DNA of 64,000 bases from Dasypus novemcinctus (taxonomy: Eukaryota; Chordata; Mammalia; Cingulata; Dasypodidae), in NCBI RefSeq assembly GCF_030445035.2, contig NC_080699.1, positions 8,742,001 through 8,806,000 on the forward strand, given 5' to 3'. Both the position numbers and the translations under genes were made by a program. Below, piece by piece: positions 1 through 18,105 of the stretch; position 1 is the first letter of the stretch; each line of letters starts with the position of its first letter. The notes under the pieces were generated by a model that did not search any database, had not been told where the DNA came from, and was given only the letters and a program-made list of their open reading frames with translations.

Positions 1-95
1 AACACATAGCAAATGGACACAGACAGCAGACAAATGGAGGGGGGGGAACGGGGAAGGGGAGAGAAATAAATACAAAATAAATCTTTAAAAAGAAA
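1..95 (+). repeat. DAS-SINE 3' end, cut by window edge
   Basis: Shows the 3' part of the long DAS-SINE: 'agcaaatggacacagacagc', a G-rich stretch and an A-rich tail with TAAATAAA-like units, the same as the ends at 16560-16672 and 45795-45880. It lies downstream of MMP1. Confidence 0.75.
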
Positions 96-111
96 ATACA
101 ATAGTTTATAA

Positions 112-797
112 AACAGAAGAGAAAAGTCAGCTTTATTCCAAACATAAAATACTTTATTCCCTGACAAGACTTGTCCCTGGCACATCAGGACGCCACCTAG
201 CGGCTGGTCAGGGTTCTTGCGCTGCTTTTCCTCTGGTGGAGACTCACACCTCCTGGAGCCTCTCGAGAGGAGAGATGTCACCGAGGCTGCCGCCCGGGAA
301 TAACATATGAGGCTTATGCTACTGAAATGACCCTTAGTGGAACTAACTGGCCCACACGACCCTGTACCTTCCTTAGCCCTCATTCGTGGAACTAAATTAA
401 GTCAGCGTACAAAACGTTACATCCAAAATCGTATAAAACACACAGAGAAAGAGATATAAATAAGGCCTACTGAACAGCTCTTTGCATCAATGGCTCTAGA
501 GCAGGGGTTCTTCATCTACTTTGCTCCACGGCTCCCTTTGCCAGGCAGGTGAAAACCACAGAGCCCTTGCTAAATCCACACTGTGCTGTGTGATATTTAA
601 TAACTATATCACACCTGCACCAACATGTCCCCACAAGAATAATGTTGGGTTTTTTTTCATTTAAATTCAAGGTCACGGACCCCCTGTTAAGAACCCCTGT
701 TCTAGAGGTTAAATAAGCTATTAAAAATTATGGCTCTTTAGGGCAAGCAATCCTTGGGTTCACAAAACATTTTTTTCATGTAACTTGTAATAGTTGG
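112..797 (-). other. MMP1: MMP1 3' untranslated region
   Basis: From the stop codon to two AATAAA signals on the minus strand (158-153 and 137-132). The 3' end near 112 is estimated from normal spacing. One ATTTA-type element lies near 460. A 198-bp DNA transposon sits inside it (502-699). No earlier AATAAA was seen. Confidence 0.6.
502..699. mobile_element. hAT-type non-autonomous DNA transposon in MMP1 3' UTR
   Basis: Terminal inverted repeats CAGGGGTTCTT (502-512) and AAGAACCCCTG (689-699) enclose 198 bp. They are flanked by an 8-bp duplication, ctctagag (494-501) and ttctagag (700-707), 7/8 identical. CAGGGG-type ends and 8-bp duplications are hallmarks of hAT elements. The inside has no coding potential. 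Confidence 0.75.
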
Positions 798-8013
<7,216 letters not shown>

Positions 8014-8095
8014 GCTGGCCTTGGAGCTCCTCCGTGCAAGACTGCCAAGGGCTCCCTACCTGCGGCTGCTCCCAGAGTTCAGCCGGGAAGCCTCC

Positions 8096-8160
8096 TTTTA
8101 TATCGAGTCCTGCACTGTTGAAAGCCCAAGGCTGCGTGACTCATGTTTCATAACATCCTC
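8096..8160 (-). promoter_or_regulatory. MMP1: MMP1 proximal promoter (TATA, AP-1, PEA3/ETS)
   Basis: On the minus strand: TATAAAA at 8102-8096, TGAGTCA (AP-1) at 8143-8137 about 40 bp upstream, and AGGATGT (ETS/PEA3) at 8159-8153. This order and spacing match the known human MMP1 promoter, whose AP-1 site at about -72 and neighbouring PEA3 site mediate phorbol-ester and cytokine induction. Transcription probably starts near 8070, giving a short 5' UTR. Confidence 0.85.
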
Positions 8161-8164
8161 CTGA

Positions 8165-9285
8165 TCAGCGATGAATTGCCTGAGCGTTTATCAGAAGCGG
8201 TGACTCCGAGCAGATCATTTAGATTTTCGGTGTTGCAATCTCATGATGAATATCAAACAGGTCATGTGTAAGGAGACATTTCCCCATGTAAACAGTTTTT
8301 GCCCATTCCTTCCCATCCTGATGGAGAAAGGCTCTATGACATAGGAGCCTCATGGAGCTCTCCCAGGCTTTTTTTTTTTTTAAATGGACTTTGCTGCTTG
8401 ACTCTGGGGGTCATAAAGTGACCTGGTTTCCTGCACACACCTTGCTCCCAGGGCAGAAGGCGGAATTGCCGGCGTGCTGCACTCTTGGCTCTGGGCTGCT
8501 TTAGCATTGGGGCACTCATGTGCAGACCCCCTCCCGGGTTCTCTGGGCTCCCTCTGCCCTTGCTAAGTCACCTGTGTCACTCTATCAGCAGCCCTGTAGC
8601 TTCCTGTAACTTTCCTTCACGTCCAGGGCTTGAGACTCAATAGAGAGAACTCCCGCCCTGTGTAGACCCTGCCCAGCTGCCCCACACACAAACAGGTCCT
8701 CCTCTGAAACCCGACAGGAGGCGCCAGCTAGGTCAGGGGCTGGCGAGAGCCACGTCTCAGTCTTACTTTGAACCATCCTTGTTCCACCACCCCCCATGCC
8801 AGCGCATCTTTGCCCCGTGGGGCTAGGCAGCTTTTACTTATTCTTGCGTTTGTGCATTCATTCATCTGCTCATGCATTCATCCACTCAAAAGATTCTTAC
8901 TTAGCATCTTCATGCACCAATTCCTAAGTGGGGGAGTGTTAACTAGTAAACAGATCTTTATGGCATGCCTTCAAACGGCTTTAACAGAAGTCTTCATAAA
9001 GTTGCAGATTTGTTTTGCAGAAGGTACTGGGAAGGGAGAACTTGGGAATTGGTCCAGCCCTGAGCCGCTGGCCTTCATTAATCCTCCTACCACCTCCACG
9101 GCTTTGCCCAATCACATTGCCACCTCTAGGGAGTGGGAGAAAAGAGCAGCCGGAGACCGGGCTAATGCCTGCTCCTCCTCCAGGGCTCTTTGCCTAAAGG
9201 CTCTCGGCCTTCATCACACTCGAAGGCTGCTGGCCTGGACTGGCAACCGATTTATATTAATATATATTAAATTATATAAACTCAA
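8165..9285. other. MMP1 upstream flank, no recognised feature
   Basis: Ordinary unique-looking sequence with a short T run (8369-8380). No exon, LTR or SINE was recognised. Distal MMP1 regulatory sites may lie here, but none can be asserted from sequence alone. Confidence 0.4.
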
Positions 9286-9289
9286 AGTA

Positions 9290-9932
9290 TGTTCTTTTCA
9301 AATTTACCCTGGCCATCGAACAGGGAGGTAAAGAAGATCAACCACCACACCAGGGAGCCAAGAGTGCCTACAACTGCAAGCAGGAGAATTGCATCCATCA
9401 TCCACGTGGAATCTAAGCCCCCTCTTGATGTAGAGGTGGAGTGGACATCACCATCCCAGGGTCCACGGAATGGAGGAATAGAGTGTGGATTAGAGTGAAC
9501 TTACTGATGTTCTACTATGGAACTATTGTGATTAATAATGGGAGAAATTGTAGCAGTGATGAGGAGAAAGTGGCCATAGTAGATGCTGAGGGTAGGGAGA
9601 GGGAAGAAGAGATAGGATGCAGGGGCATTTTCAGGACTTGGAGTTGTCCTGGGTGGTGCTGCAGGGACAGATGCTGGACATTGTAGGTCCTGCCACGGCC
9701 CACTGGGTGGACTGGGGGAGAGTGTAAAGTACAATGTAAACCATTATCCATGTGGTGCCGCAGTGCTCCAGAATGAATTCACCAAATGCAATGAATGTCC
9801 CACGATGATGAAAGAGGTGGTGATGTGGGAGGAGTGGGGGGAAGGGGGTGGGGGGTATATGAGGACCTCATCTATTTTGAATGTAACATTTTTAAAAAAA
9901 TAAAGAGAGAGAAAAAAACTAACAAAGAATTT
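9290..9932 (+). repeat. L1 3' UTR end (truncated copy)
   Basis: Closely resembles the 3' ends at 60660-61290 and 63413-64000, and the reverse complement of 46690-47230. Shared landmarks: 'accaccacaccagggagcc', 'cccactgggtggactggggg', a guanine-rich tract (9826-9857), 'tatatgaggacctcat' and an A-rich tail. It is the end of a 5'-truncated L1. Confidence 0.8.
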
Positions 9933-9949
9933 TAAATTAAGCAGCAAGC

Positions 9950-10310
9950 TTCAGAAATGAATGGGATGGCCATAGAGTGCATGGCCGTGAGACCCAGCTG
10001 GAAACTTCCTGAGGGATCCTGAGAGATCCTGGTCAGGAGAATCTCATTCAGAGTGAGAATCCCATTAGGGGTCAAGGGAAAGAGGAGGACACCCTCAGGA
10101 GGCCTCACTAATGACAGGTGGGGCAGCCAATCAGAACAGCAGACAGCTGGAGCCCGGCCCCCAGCATATGAAGGGGAGGAGGAAAGACTTTAAAAAGCCT
10201 GACCTGGTGCCCCACCAGCGTCTCACCCCGCAGGACGCCCGCCGCCCATCCTCAGACCGCATACTTTTCTCTTTTTCTTGTTTCTTAATAAACTTTTTAC
10301 TCCCTTGCAT
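9950..10310 (+). mobile_element. LTR-like sequence, ERV type, incomplete
   Basis: Promoter-like layout: CCAAT-like 'gccaatcag' near 10130, a TATA-like 'ctttaaaaag' near 10190, a C-rich segment, then AATAAA (10287-10292) and an A-rich junction with the SINE at 10327. No target duplication or clear TG...CA boundaries were found. No retroviral coding sequence is attached. Confidence 0.4.
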
Positions 10311-10326
10311 ACCCTAAAAAAGACAA

Positions 10327-10420
10327 CTTGGGAGAGCATATGTAGCTCAGTGGTTGAGCACCTGCTTCCCATGTACAAGGCACTGCGTTCAATCCCCAGT
10401 ACCATCTAAAAAAAAAATTC
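10327..10420 (+). repeat. DAS-SINE, short form
   Basis: GTAGCTCAGTGGTTGAGC and GTTCAATCCCCAGTACC are the tRNA-derived A- and B-box segments. An A-rich tail follows. Confidence 0.85.
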
Positions 10421-11073
10421 ACATGGTCCTGAGTCTTGAAATATCCAGTTACACATTGATAGCTGAACTTCAAATATAACACAAGCAACTTCTGGGCTAG
10501 GGCTACAGTGTGATTTTTTTTAAAATAAAAAATAAAACACAAAAATCTAAAACAGAAGGGGATTAAATCCTACTCAAATCTAGCAATGCCTAGACATAGC
10601 AAAGTTTCCAAGAAACTCAAAATCTTTTAAAATTTGACTTGCTCTTCTCATCCAGTTGATTTTTATCTGGGAGCTATCTCTTCCCCCATCACTTCCCTTG
10701 GGGATGTAATTTTGTTGAAATTATCTCTCTGCACTCTTAGGTCCCTTTGAGAATGATGGACATAAAAAGACTCTCGTGGATGTGGGCATACAAATTGATT
10801 CCTAGCTATTTCCAAACAGGCAAATTATTCCCATGATTTTATCGGTGGCTTTGTGCTGATTACTATGTGGAAGACCTCAAGAGTTTCTATTTTTCCATAT
10901 TAAATTCTATCTTGGAATATTACTTCGTGCTTTTACATCTGGAAATTCAATCTTTTTAGTTTTATACTCAATTTGAGTTATAAAAAGCAACTTTTCCTCC
11001 TATTTTTTATCCTGCAAGTCTTGAGAAATGGTCTTTGGCAAGAAACATTAAAGACTTGATATACATATATATA
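10421..11073. other. Intergenic, nothing recognised
   Basis: AT-rich sequence without splice-supported exons or a repeat that I can name. Confidence 0.4.
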
Positions 11074-11163
11074 TATTTTTTTTTTGAGGAGGCCTGGACT
11101 TGTACCTGGAACCTCATATGTGGAAAACTGGCACTCAACCACTGAGTCACATCAGCTCACTTG
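11074..11163 (-). repeat. DAS-SINE, short form, minus strand
   Basis: Begins with a T run (the tail in reverse), then GAGGCCTGGACTTGTACC and CAACCACTGAGTCACATC, the reverse complements of the B- and A-box parts. Confidence 0.7.
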
Positions 11164-11239
11164 AGTTGGTTTTTTTGTTTGTTTGCTTGGTGTGTGGGAA
11201 AATGTGCCCACCCTATATTTACTCCTCACCTATCACCAC

Positions 11240-11330
11240 GTGATAGCTACCGTTTAATGACTGACTCCTATGTGCCAGACACTGAACAGACACTTTGCAC
11301 ACATTAGGTACTTCAGTCTGCATGGTTATC
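11240..11330 (-). repeat. MIR fragment
   Basis: 'cctatgtgccagacactgaacagacactttgcaca..ttaggtac' follows the reverse-strand MIR core ('ctatgtgccaggcactg'). Confidence 0.4.
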
Positions 11331-11371
11331 CTCCAAGAAGAAATAGTTGCCCCATCCACCCTGGATTGTCC

Positions 11372-11521
11372 CACCATCCATTCCCCCACTCATCCACCCA
11401 TCGACCTACCCGTCCATCCCTCCATCTACCCATCCATGCCCCCATTCATCCAACCACCCATCCATCCATCCACCCATCCATCCACCCATCCATCCTTCCA
11501 TCCTTCCATCCATCCATCTGT
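11372..11521. repeat. (ATCC)n-type microsatellite
   Basis: Imperfect tetranucleotide array of ATCC/ACCC units over about 150 bp, ending in 'catccatctg'. Open frames across it are artefacts of the repeat. Confidence 0.9.
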
Positions 11522-11865
11522 AAGTTAAGTGGGGGAGTTACTTGTTCAACACAGTTTTATCCGACTCCAGTCAGCCACAGTCTTCATGATGCTCCTGTTA
11601 CCAGACATGACACACACAGTGTGGATACAGAGGGTGAATTTTCCTAACAGACATAAAATAACATGAGATATCAGGTCTGTCCCACTAATTCCCACATTCC
11701 CACTGTGCCTCGAGATCCTGTTTGACACCAAAGGCACTGATGCACCACCTGCAGCTCTCACTGGCATTTGTTTCAGGTGGTGTCGCTGTAGCTTTTTGGA
11801 GCTGAACCCTCTACCTGCACATAATGTCACAGGTTATGCAGTTGCCTCTGGAGCTGGGATGGTAG

Positions 11866-12010
11866 TTTGAAAATAAGATGGGCTTTGGAACCAGACACAT
11901 CTGGGTTCAAATTCTGGGTTTGAGTACAATTAATCAGCTGTTGGATCTTGAACAGAAGAGTCCATTCTGAGCCTTGGGATCCTCATCTATAAAGTAGAGA
12001 TAATAAAACA
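11866..12010 (+). repeat. MIR SINE fossil
   Basis: 'gctttggaaccagacacatctgggttcaaattctgg' through 'ttgagc...cctcatctataaagtagagataataa' follows the MIR consensus. Positions 12030-12160 continue with an ancient 'tgagcacctatgatgtgctgcacatg' type repeat. Confidence 0.6.
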
Positions 12011-12589
12011 TAACTAACATCATTTGTGAAAATTCATCCACATGACATTCAATAAATATCGTGAGCACCTATGATGTGCTGCACATGATTCTAAAAATAT
12101 AACAGCTGAAGAAAACCAGCAAAATCCCCACATTCTTGCTGGGGAAGTAATGAATACATTATATACCTAAATAAATATAAAGATAAATATATTATATATG
12201 AATTACAGAGTATATTAAAAGGCAATGAATGCTGTGGAATAAAAAGAAGCAGGTTAGCAAGATAGGTGAGTTTCAGAGGGACAGACGTGTGTATAATATT
12301 AAATGGATTATCAGCGTAATCTCAATAGGAAGGTGACATTCTGGCAAAGATGTGGAGGGAGAAAAAGAGATAGTGTGCGCCATATGAATATATAAAGGCA
12401 GCCCATAGGAGGAAGCAGGAGTAACCAAATGAAAAATCGTGTGGTAAGAGGTGACTGGAGAGTTTGAGAAAAAACAAGGACACTCAGAATACAGGAATGT
12501 GGTGGCCAGAACTTGAGGACTTCCCTTTCACTCAGTCAAGACAGGAGCCGTTGGGACTCTTGAGCAGATGACTGGTGTGAACAGACATA

Positions 12590-12795
12590 TTCTAAAAGAA
12601 TCATGCATTTAATGGTGCCTATCCCTACTGCTCCAAAATGTGTTTATCAATTGCAGTGAATGTACCACACTGATGAAAGATGTTGCCAATGTGGGGAAAA
12701 TGTGGGAGGTACAGGGAGGTTATTCTCTGTAACATTTATGTAATTAAAGTACCTTTTAAAAAAGAAAAAAAAAGAAAAGAAAAAAACACTATATA
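12590..12795 (+). repeat. L1 3' end fragment
   Basis: 'caattgcagtgaatgtaccacactgatgaaagatg' and 'taacatttatgtaatt' match the last part of the L1 3' UTRs elsewhere in the window. An A-rich tail ends near 12790. Confidence 0.65.
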
Positions 12796-13004
12796 ATATC
12801 TGAGGGGAAAAAAATGTGCTTATCCCAGTGCCCAAGCGGTAGTAGGTATCCCACGAATCCCACAAATGGACATTCCTTTCTCCTTTCCTCTCTCTCACTC
12901 TGTCTCCTTAATTACACTAAAAATACAAATGACGAATGAGATCTTATCTAAGCCTATGCTCTTAATCTTACACTCTCAACCACCATCTGTTTGGTTTCAT
13001 CAGG

Positions 13005-13715
13005 TACCTAAGTGCTTTAAAAGCACACCAATGTTCATAGTGGCACTATTCACAATTGCCAAAAGATGGAAGCAATCCAAGCATCCATCAACTGATCAAA
13101 AGATAAATGAAATGTGGTATACACACATAATGGAATGTTATTCAGCCATAAAAACAAATGATGTTTTGATACATGTGACAATGTGGATGAACCTTAAAGA
13201 CATCCTGTTAAGTGTAATAAGCCAGACACAAAAACACCAATATTATATCATCTCACTTATATGAAATAACTAGAATAAGAAAATTCACAAAGTCAGAATC
13301 TAGACTATAGGTTAACAGGGGTTGGGGTATGGGTAGGGAATAGGGAGCGAAGTCTTAAATATTCAGAGTTTCTATTTGGGACTATGAAAAAGTTTTGGTA
13401 ATGGATGGTGGTGATGATAGCACAACATCATGAACATAATTACTAGCACTGAATTGTGGTTAAAAGGGGAAATTTTAGGTTGATATATATGTTAACAGAA
13501 TGAAACTTAAAAAGAAAATCCAAAGACCTGTACAACGTGAATACTAAGATAAACCATGTACTATAGTTAAAAACACAATTTTAAAAATGTGCTTTCATCA
13601 GTTTAAACAAATGCACCACACCAATGGAAGGTGAATAATAGGGTGGTTTATGAGAATCTTGTATTTTAATCATGATTTTTCTGTAAACCCACAACTTCTC
13701 TAATGAAAAAAGAAA
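13005..13715 (+). repeat. L1 fragment: end of ORF2 and 3' UTR
   Basis: 13005-13264 translates to a degenerate ORF2 C-terminus (PMFIVALFTIAKRWKQSK, then MWYTHIMECYSAIKTND), which ends ...YYIISLI. An older-type L1 3' UTR follows, to about 13715. Only the 3' end was inserted. Confidence 0.8.
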
Positions 13716-14459
13716 TCCAGGCCAGAAGAAAGCAAAGCAACAGGGACAAAACAACCAAAAGAGAAAAGCACCCAGAACAACCAGCAAGATGGCAGTGGAG
13801 TAAGGAGCTCCTAAAGTCAGCTCTGCTACAGGGCACTTAGTAAATGCCCAGAGCTCTCTGGAGCTAGCTGAAGCACCTGTTTCGGGGCTTTAGGAGGCCA
13901 GAAGGGCATCCTGACACATCCTTGAAGGAGTGGAAGAAGACTGCCCGTCTGCAGAGAAGACTCATAAGTAGAGGCTCCACACCCTGGAGGCCAGTGCCAT
14001 CCTCCATTGGAGGCACAAGCCACATCAGGATCTGTTTTGTGGCTGGAATTGGAAGCTCCACTTCCCAAAAATGGGGAAGGCAGAGATGATTGGGCACCAA
14101 CTTCAGCTACTGATGAGTAAATTCAGTGGTCTACAGTATAATCCTGAGAACAGCTAAAATTTGAACTTGTCCAAGTAGAAAGAGGACAGGAGCCACCATC
14201 TTAACTCCACCCATGGCAGACGGGAAGCAGGGCAGAATGAAAATCCCAATGCTTGTAGGGGCCGGCTTCTTTCCATCCAATTTGGATTGTAGCTCTAGCC
14301 TAAGCCCCAGCCCCACCTCCAGCAGGGGGGAAGCTTGGGGGACCTGTGCCAAACTCTCTGGAAAAATACAGGCATTGCCACAGAGACCTGTGATCATCCT
14401 ACTCTGGTGGTACAAGCTGCCTCAGGAGCTGTTCTGTGGCTGGAGCTGGAAATTCCATT

Positions 14460-15800
14460 TCCAAAACTAAAGAGAGAAACTGCACCCAGAATAAATACTC
14501 TAGTAAGCCAGATGCTAAGACACCAACAAAAAAATTACTAATCCACACCAAGAAACAGGAAGATATAGCCCAGTTAAAGGAACAAGATAAGCCTCCAGAT
14601 GACATAAAGGAGTTGAGGCAACTAATCATAATGTTCAAACAAATCTCCTTAATAAGTTCAATGAGATAGCTAAAGAGATTGAGGCTATTAAGAAGAGATT
14701 AGATGAGTACAAAGAGGAATTTGAAAGCATACATAGAAAAATAGCATATTTTATGGGAATGAAAGGTGCAATAAATGAAATTAAAAATACAATGGGGGAA
14801 GCGAATGTGGCTTAAATGATTGGGCTCCCGTCTAGGTGAGGGCAAGCTGGCATGCGGAGAACTGGCCTGCACAGAGAACTGATGCAATGAGATCACACAC
14901 ACACACACACATTAAAAAATAAAAGACAGAGGAAAGACAATGAGAAACATAATGAACCAGGGAGTTGAGGTGGCTCAAGCAATTGAGTGCCTCTCTCCCA
15001 TGTCAGAAGATCCCAGGATTGGTTCCTGGTGCATCCTAAAGAGAAGAAAAGAAGAAAAGTCAAGCAGACACAGAACATACAGCAAATGGACACAGAGGAC
15101 AGACAGCGAGTGCAAGTGCGGGGGGGGGGATAAAAAAATACACTGAAATCATATAATATCAGATTTGAGGAGGCAGAAGAAAGCATTGGTGAGCTTGAAG
15201 AAATGGCCTCTGAAAGCAAACATACAAAGAACAGATGAAGAAAAGAATGGAAAAAAATTGAACAAGGTCTCAGTGAACTAAACAACAGCAAGAGACATGT
15301 AAACATATGTGTCAAGGGTGTCCCAGAAGGAGAAGAGATGGGGAAAAGGGGTAGAAGGAATATTTGAAGAAATAATGGTAGAAAATTTCCCAACCCTATT
15401 GAAGGATGTCCAAGAGGCACAATGTACTCCCATGTGAATAAATCTGAATAGACCAACTCCAAGACACATACTAATTAGAATGCCAAATGCCAAAGACAAT
15501 TCTGAGAGCAGCAAGAGAAAAGCAAAGCATAACATATAAAGGATACCCAATAAGATTAAGTGCTGATCTCTCATCAGAAACCATGAAGGCAAGAAGACAC
15601 TGGTATGATATATTTAAGATACTGCAAGAGAAAAAATTCCAGCCAATAATCTTATATCTGGCAAGATTTTATTTCAAAAATGAGGGTGAATTGAGAATAT
15701 CCACAGATAAACAGACACTGAGAGAGTTTGTAACCTAGAGACCAACTTTGCAGGAAATACTAAAGGGTGTGCTACAGCCTATAAAGAAAAGACAGGAGAG
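14460..15800 (+). pseudogene. L1 ORF1 remnant
   Basis: Segments resemble the young ORF1: 'RKTITYKG.PIRLSADLSSET' is recognisable at about 15510-15590, followed by a RRHWYDIFKILQEKKFQP-like piece and KNEGELRISTDKQTLREFVT ending at 15738. Stops and frameshifts, and a SINE insertion at 14796-15148, break the frame. Confidence 0.75.
14796..15148 (+). repeat. Two joined DAS-SINE pieces inside old L1
   Basis: A first piece (14796-14938), with head GTGGCTTAAATGATTGGGC, a (CA)n stretch and an A-rich end, is followed by a second piece with AGGTGGCTCAAGCAATTGAG, GGATTGGTTCCTGG and a G run ending near 15145. L1 ORF1 resumes directly after. Confidence 0.75.
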
Positions 15801-15984
15801 AGAGACCTGGAAGAGAGTCTAGAAATGAAGATTATATCAATAAAAGTAACTAATAGTGTCAAAAGAGTGGTGAAAATAAAATATGACAGATAAAACCCAA
15901 ATATTCAAGAATAAAGTTAACCAATGATGTAAAGCACTTGCTTTATATCAAATAAAACATCAAGTTATTCTTTAACAACTCGTT

Positions 15985-16996
15985 GTTAATAGAAATTTTA
16001 AAAGACCTAAATAATTGGAAGAACATTCCATGCTCACAGATTGGAAGACTAAATATCATTAAGATGTCTATTCTACTCAAACTGATATACAGATTCAATG
16101 CAATCCTGACAAAAATTCTACCAGCATTCTTTAAATAAATGGAAAACAATGATTATCAAATTTATTTGGAAGGGGAAGAGGTCTTGAATAGCCAGAAACA
16201 TCTTCAAAAGGAAAAGTGAAGTTGGAGGACTCTCATTTCCAGACTTTAAATCATATAACCTAGCTACAGTGCTATGGAAAGTGGATGTGGCTCAACTGAT
16301 AGAGCGTCCACCTACAATATTGGAAGTCCAGGTAGCCAGGGTCTCCTGGCCTGTGTGGTGAGCAGGCCCATGTGCAGTGCTGCCATGCACAAGGAGTGCC
16401 ATGCCACATGGGTACCTCCTACATAGGGGTGCCCCACAAGTAAGGAGAGCTGCCCCATGCAAAGAAAGTTCAGCCCACCCAGGAGTGGCACCATATACAT
16501 GGAGAACTGGCGCAGCAAGGTAACACAACAAAAAAAGACACAGATTCCTGGTGCTGCCTGGCAAGAATGCAAGTGGAAATGGAAGAACACACAGCAAATG
16601 GACACAGAGAGCAGACAATGGGGGGGGATGGGGAGAGAAATTAATTAATTAATTAAAATAAAATTTAAAAAACCAGCATGGTACTGACATAAAGACAGAC
16701 ACATAGACCAATGGAACAGAATTGATGGTTCAGAAACAGACCCTCCCATCTATGGTGAAGTGATTTTTTATTAGCCTGTCAAATCCACCCAGCTTGGGCA
16801 AACAGTCCATTCAACAAATGGTGCTGAGAGAACTGGATATGCGTAGTCAAAAGAAGGAAAGAGGACCCCTCCTTTCTATCTCACACCTTTTCCAAAACTT
16901 AACTCAGAATGAATTAAAAGCCTAAATATAAAAGCAAGAACCATAAAGCTTCTAGAGGAAAATGTAGGAAAATATCTTCACAACCTAATGGTAAGT
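15985..16996 (+). pseudogene. L1 ORF2 remnant (C-terminal part)
   Basis: Nucleotide text matching the L1 segment that encodes '[28 protein letters not shown]' and, after the SINE, the 'TDIKTDT.RPMEQN' region. The endonuclease and reverse-transcriptase catalytic parts are absent, so this copy lost most of ORF2. Confidence 0.7.
16274..16672 (+). repeat. DAS-SINE, long form, inside old L1 ORF2
   Basis: Head GATGTGGCTCAACTGATAGAGCG, then the long body with 'aaggagtgcc', 'gccccacaagtaaggag' and 'gcacc' units, 'agcaaatggacacagagagc', a G run and a (TTAA)n-rich tail. L1 sequence continues on both sides. Confidence 0.85.
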
Positions 16997-17389
16997 GGTA
17001 GATTCTGAAAGGAGATAAAAGGAGGACTGAGATGGACTACTGATGTTTAATGTATGTAGAAGTTTTAATTAGCTTTACTGTAAAAGTGTGGAAATGTATA
17101 GATTTGATGGTAATACATTATAGTGAGTAACAGCTGGTTTATAAATGGGAATGTGGCTGGAAAGGGTAGTCTAGGGATATAAATGCCAATTGACAGAATG
17201 CTAAAAACTAATCCAGGGACTGAATAGCACAGTAAACCCAGAGGTGGATGAGAATTGTGGTTGATGGTACAGATGCAAGAGTGTCTTTTTGTGAGCTAGA
17301 GCAAATGTGTATCACTATTGTAGGATGGTGGGAATGTGGAGAAGCATGAGAAAAATGCAACTGGAGGGACCTATGGACTGTGGCTAACA

Positions 17390-18085
17390 GTAATAATGTA
17401 ATATTCTTGCATTTATGCCAAAGATTTACTGTGTTGATAATGGGGGATTATTGAAAAAGTATGCCAAATGTACACTATGGACCTGGTAATAATGGGATGA
17501 TATTATCTCATAATCTGTAACAGATGTTCCACCACAGTGTGGTGAGTTGATAGAGGGATGTTGTTTGGGAATTCTGCACATGTGTGTGATTGTTTTCTGT
17601 CATAAAAATATATTTTAAAAATAATAATAGGGCAGGTTGGGGGAAAATACACCAAATGCAAGATAAGGACTATAATTAGTAGTAAGATTTTGACAATATT
17701 CTTTCATAATTTGTAACAAATGTCTCACAACACTACAAGGTGTTAGTGGTAAGTAGATGTTTGGGACCCCGTATGATGTTATACATGTTTTCTTTGTAAG
17801 TTCACAACTTTTACTATGCACTTATTGTTTATGTATGTTCATGTTTAAATAACATAAAACTAATAATAATAGAATGGGTTAGGGGAAAATACTTTGGTTA
17901 GTAGTAATATTTTGACAATGCTCTTTAATCATTAGTTAAAAATGTTTCACAACAATGCAAGGTATTGGTGGTAGGGTGAGGTATGAGAGCCCTGTATGAT
18001 GTTATGTATATTTGTTTTGTGAGTTCACAACTATTACTATAGACTTATTGTTTATGTATGAGTGATATATGTCGATAAATTAAAA
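17390..18085 (+). repeat. Three diverged tandem units in old L1 3' UTR
   Basis: Roughly 215-240-bp units repeat three times (about 17400-17625, 17630-17865, 17866-18085). Shared strings are 'gggaaaatac', 'gacaatattct/gacaatgctct', 'aacaaatgt/aaaaatgt', 'acaaggtgttagtgg/caaggtattggtgg' and 'gttcacaact'. Confidence 0.65.
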
Positions 18086-18105
18086 AGAAAACAATACAAA
18101 AAAAG

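Larger units (their letters stand above)
13785..18105 (+). mobile_element. Old L1 copy with 5' end, interrupted by SINEs and internally deleted
   Basis: Starts with CAAGATGGC (13785-13793), a YY1-like motif as at the start of the young L1. It continues through a 5' UTR, a decayed ORF1 (about 14460-15800), then jumps to the C-terminal part of ORF2 (about 15985-16996) and ends with a 3' UTR to an A-rich tail near 18105. SINEs sit at 14796-15148 and 16274-16672. Confidence 0.8.

Noticed and set aside
11372-11521. Short regularly spaced repeats resembling a CRISPR array
   Set aside because: A tetranucleotide microsatellite without unique spacers, in a mammalian genome.
14893-15592. 189- and 104-codon minus-strand frames
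   Set aside because: They are antisense to the old L1 ORF1 and an inserted SINE.
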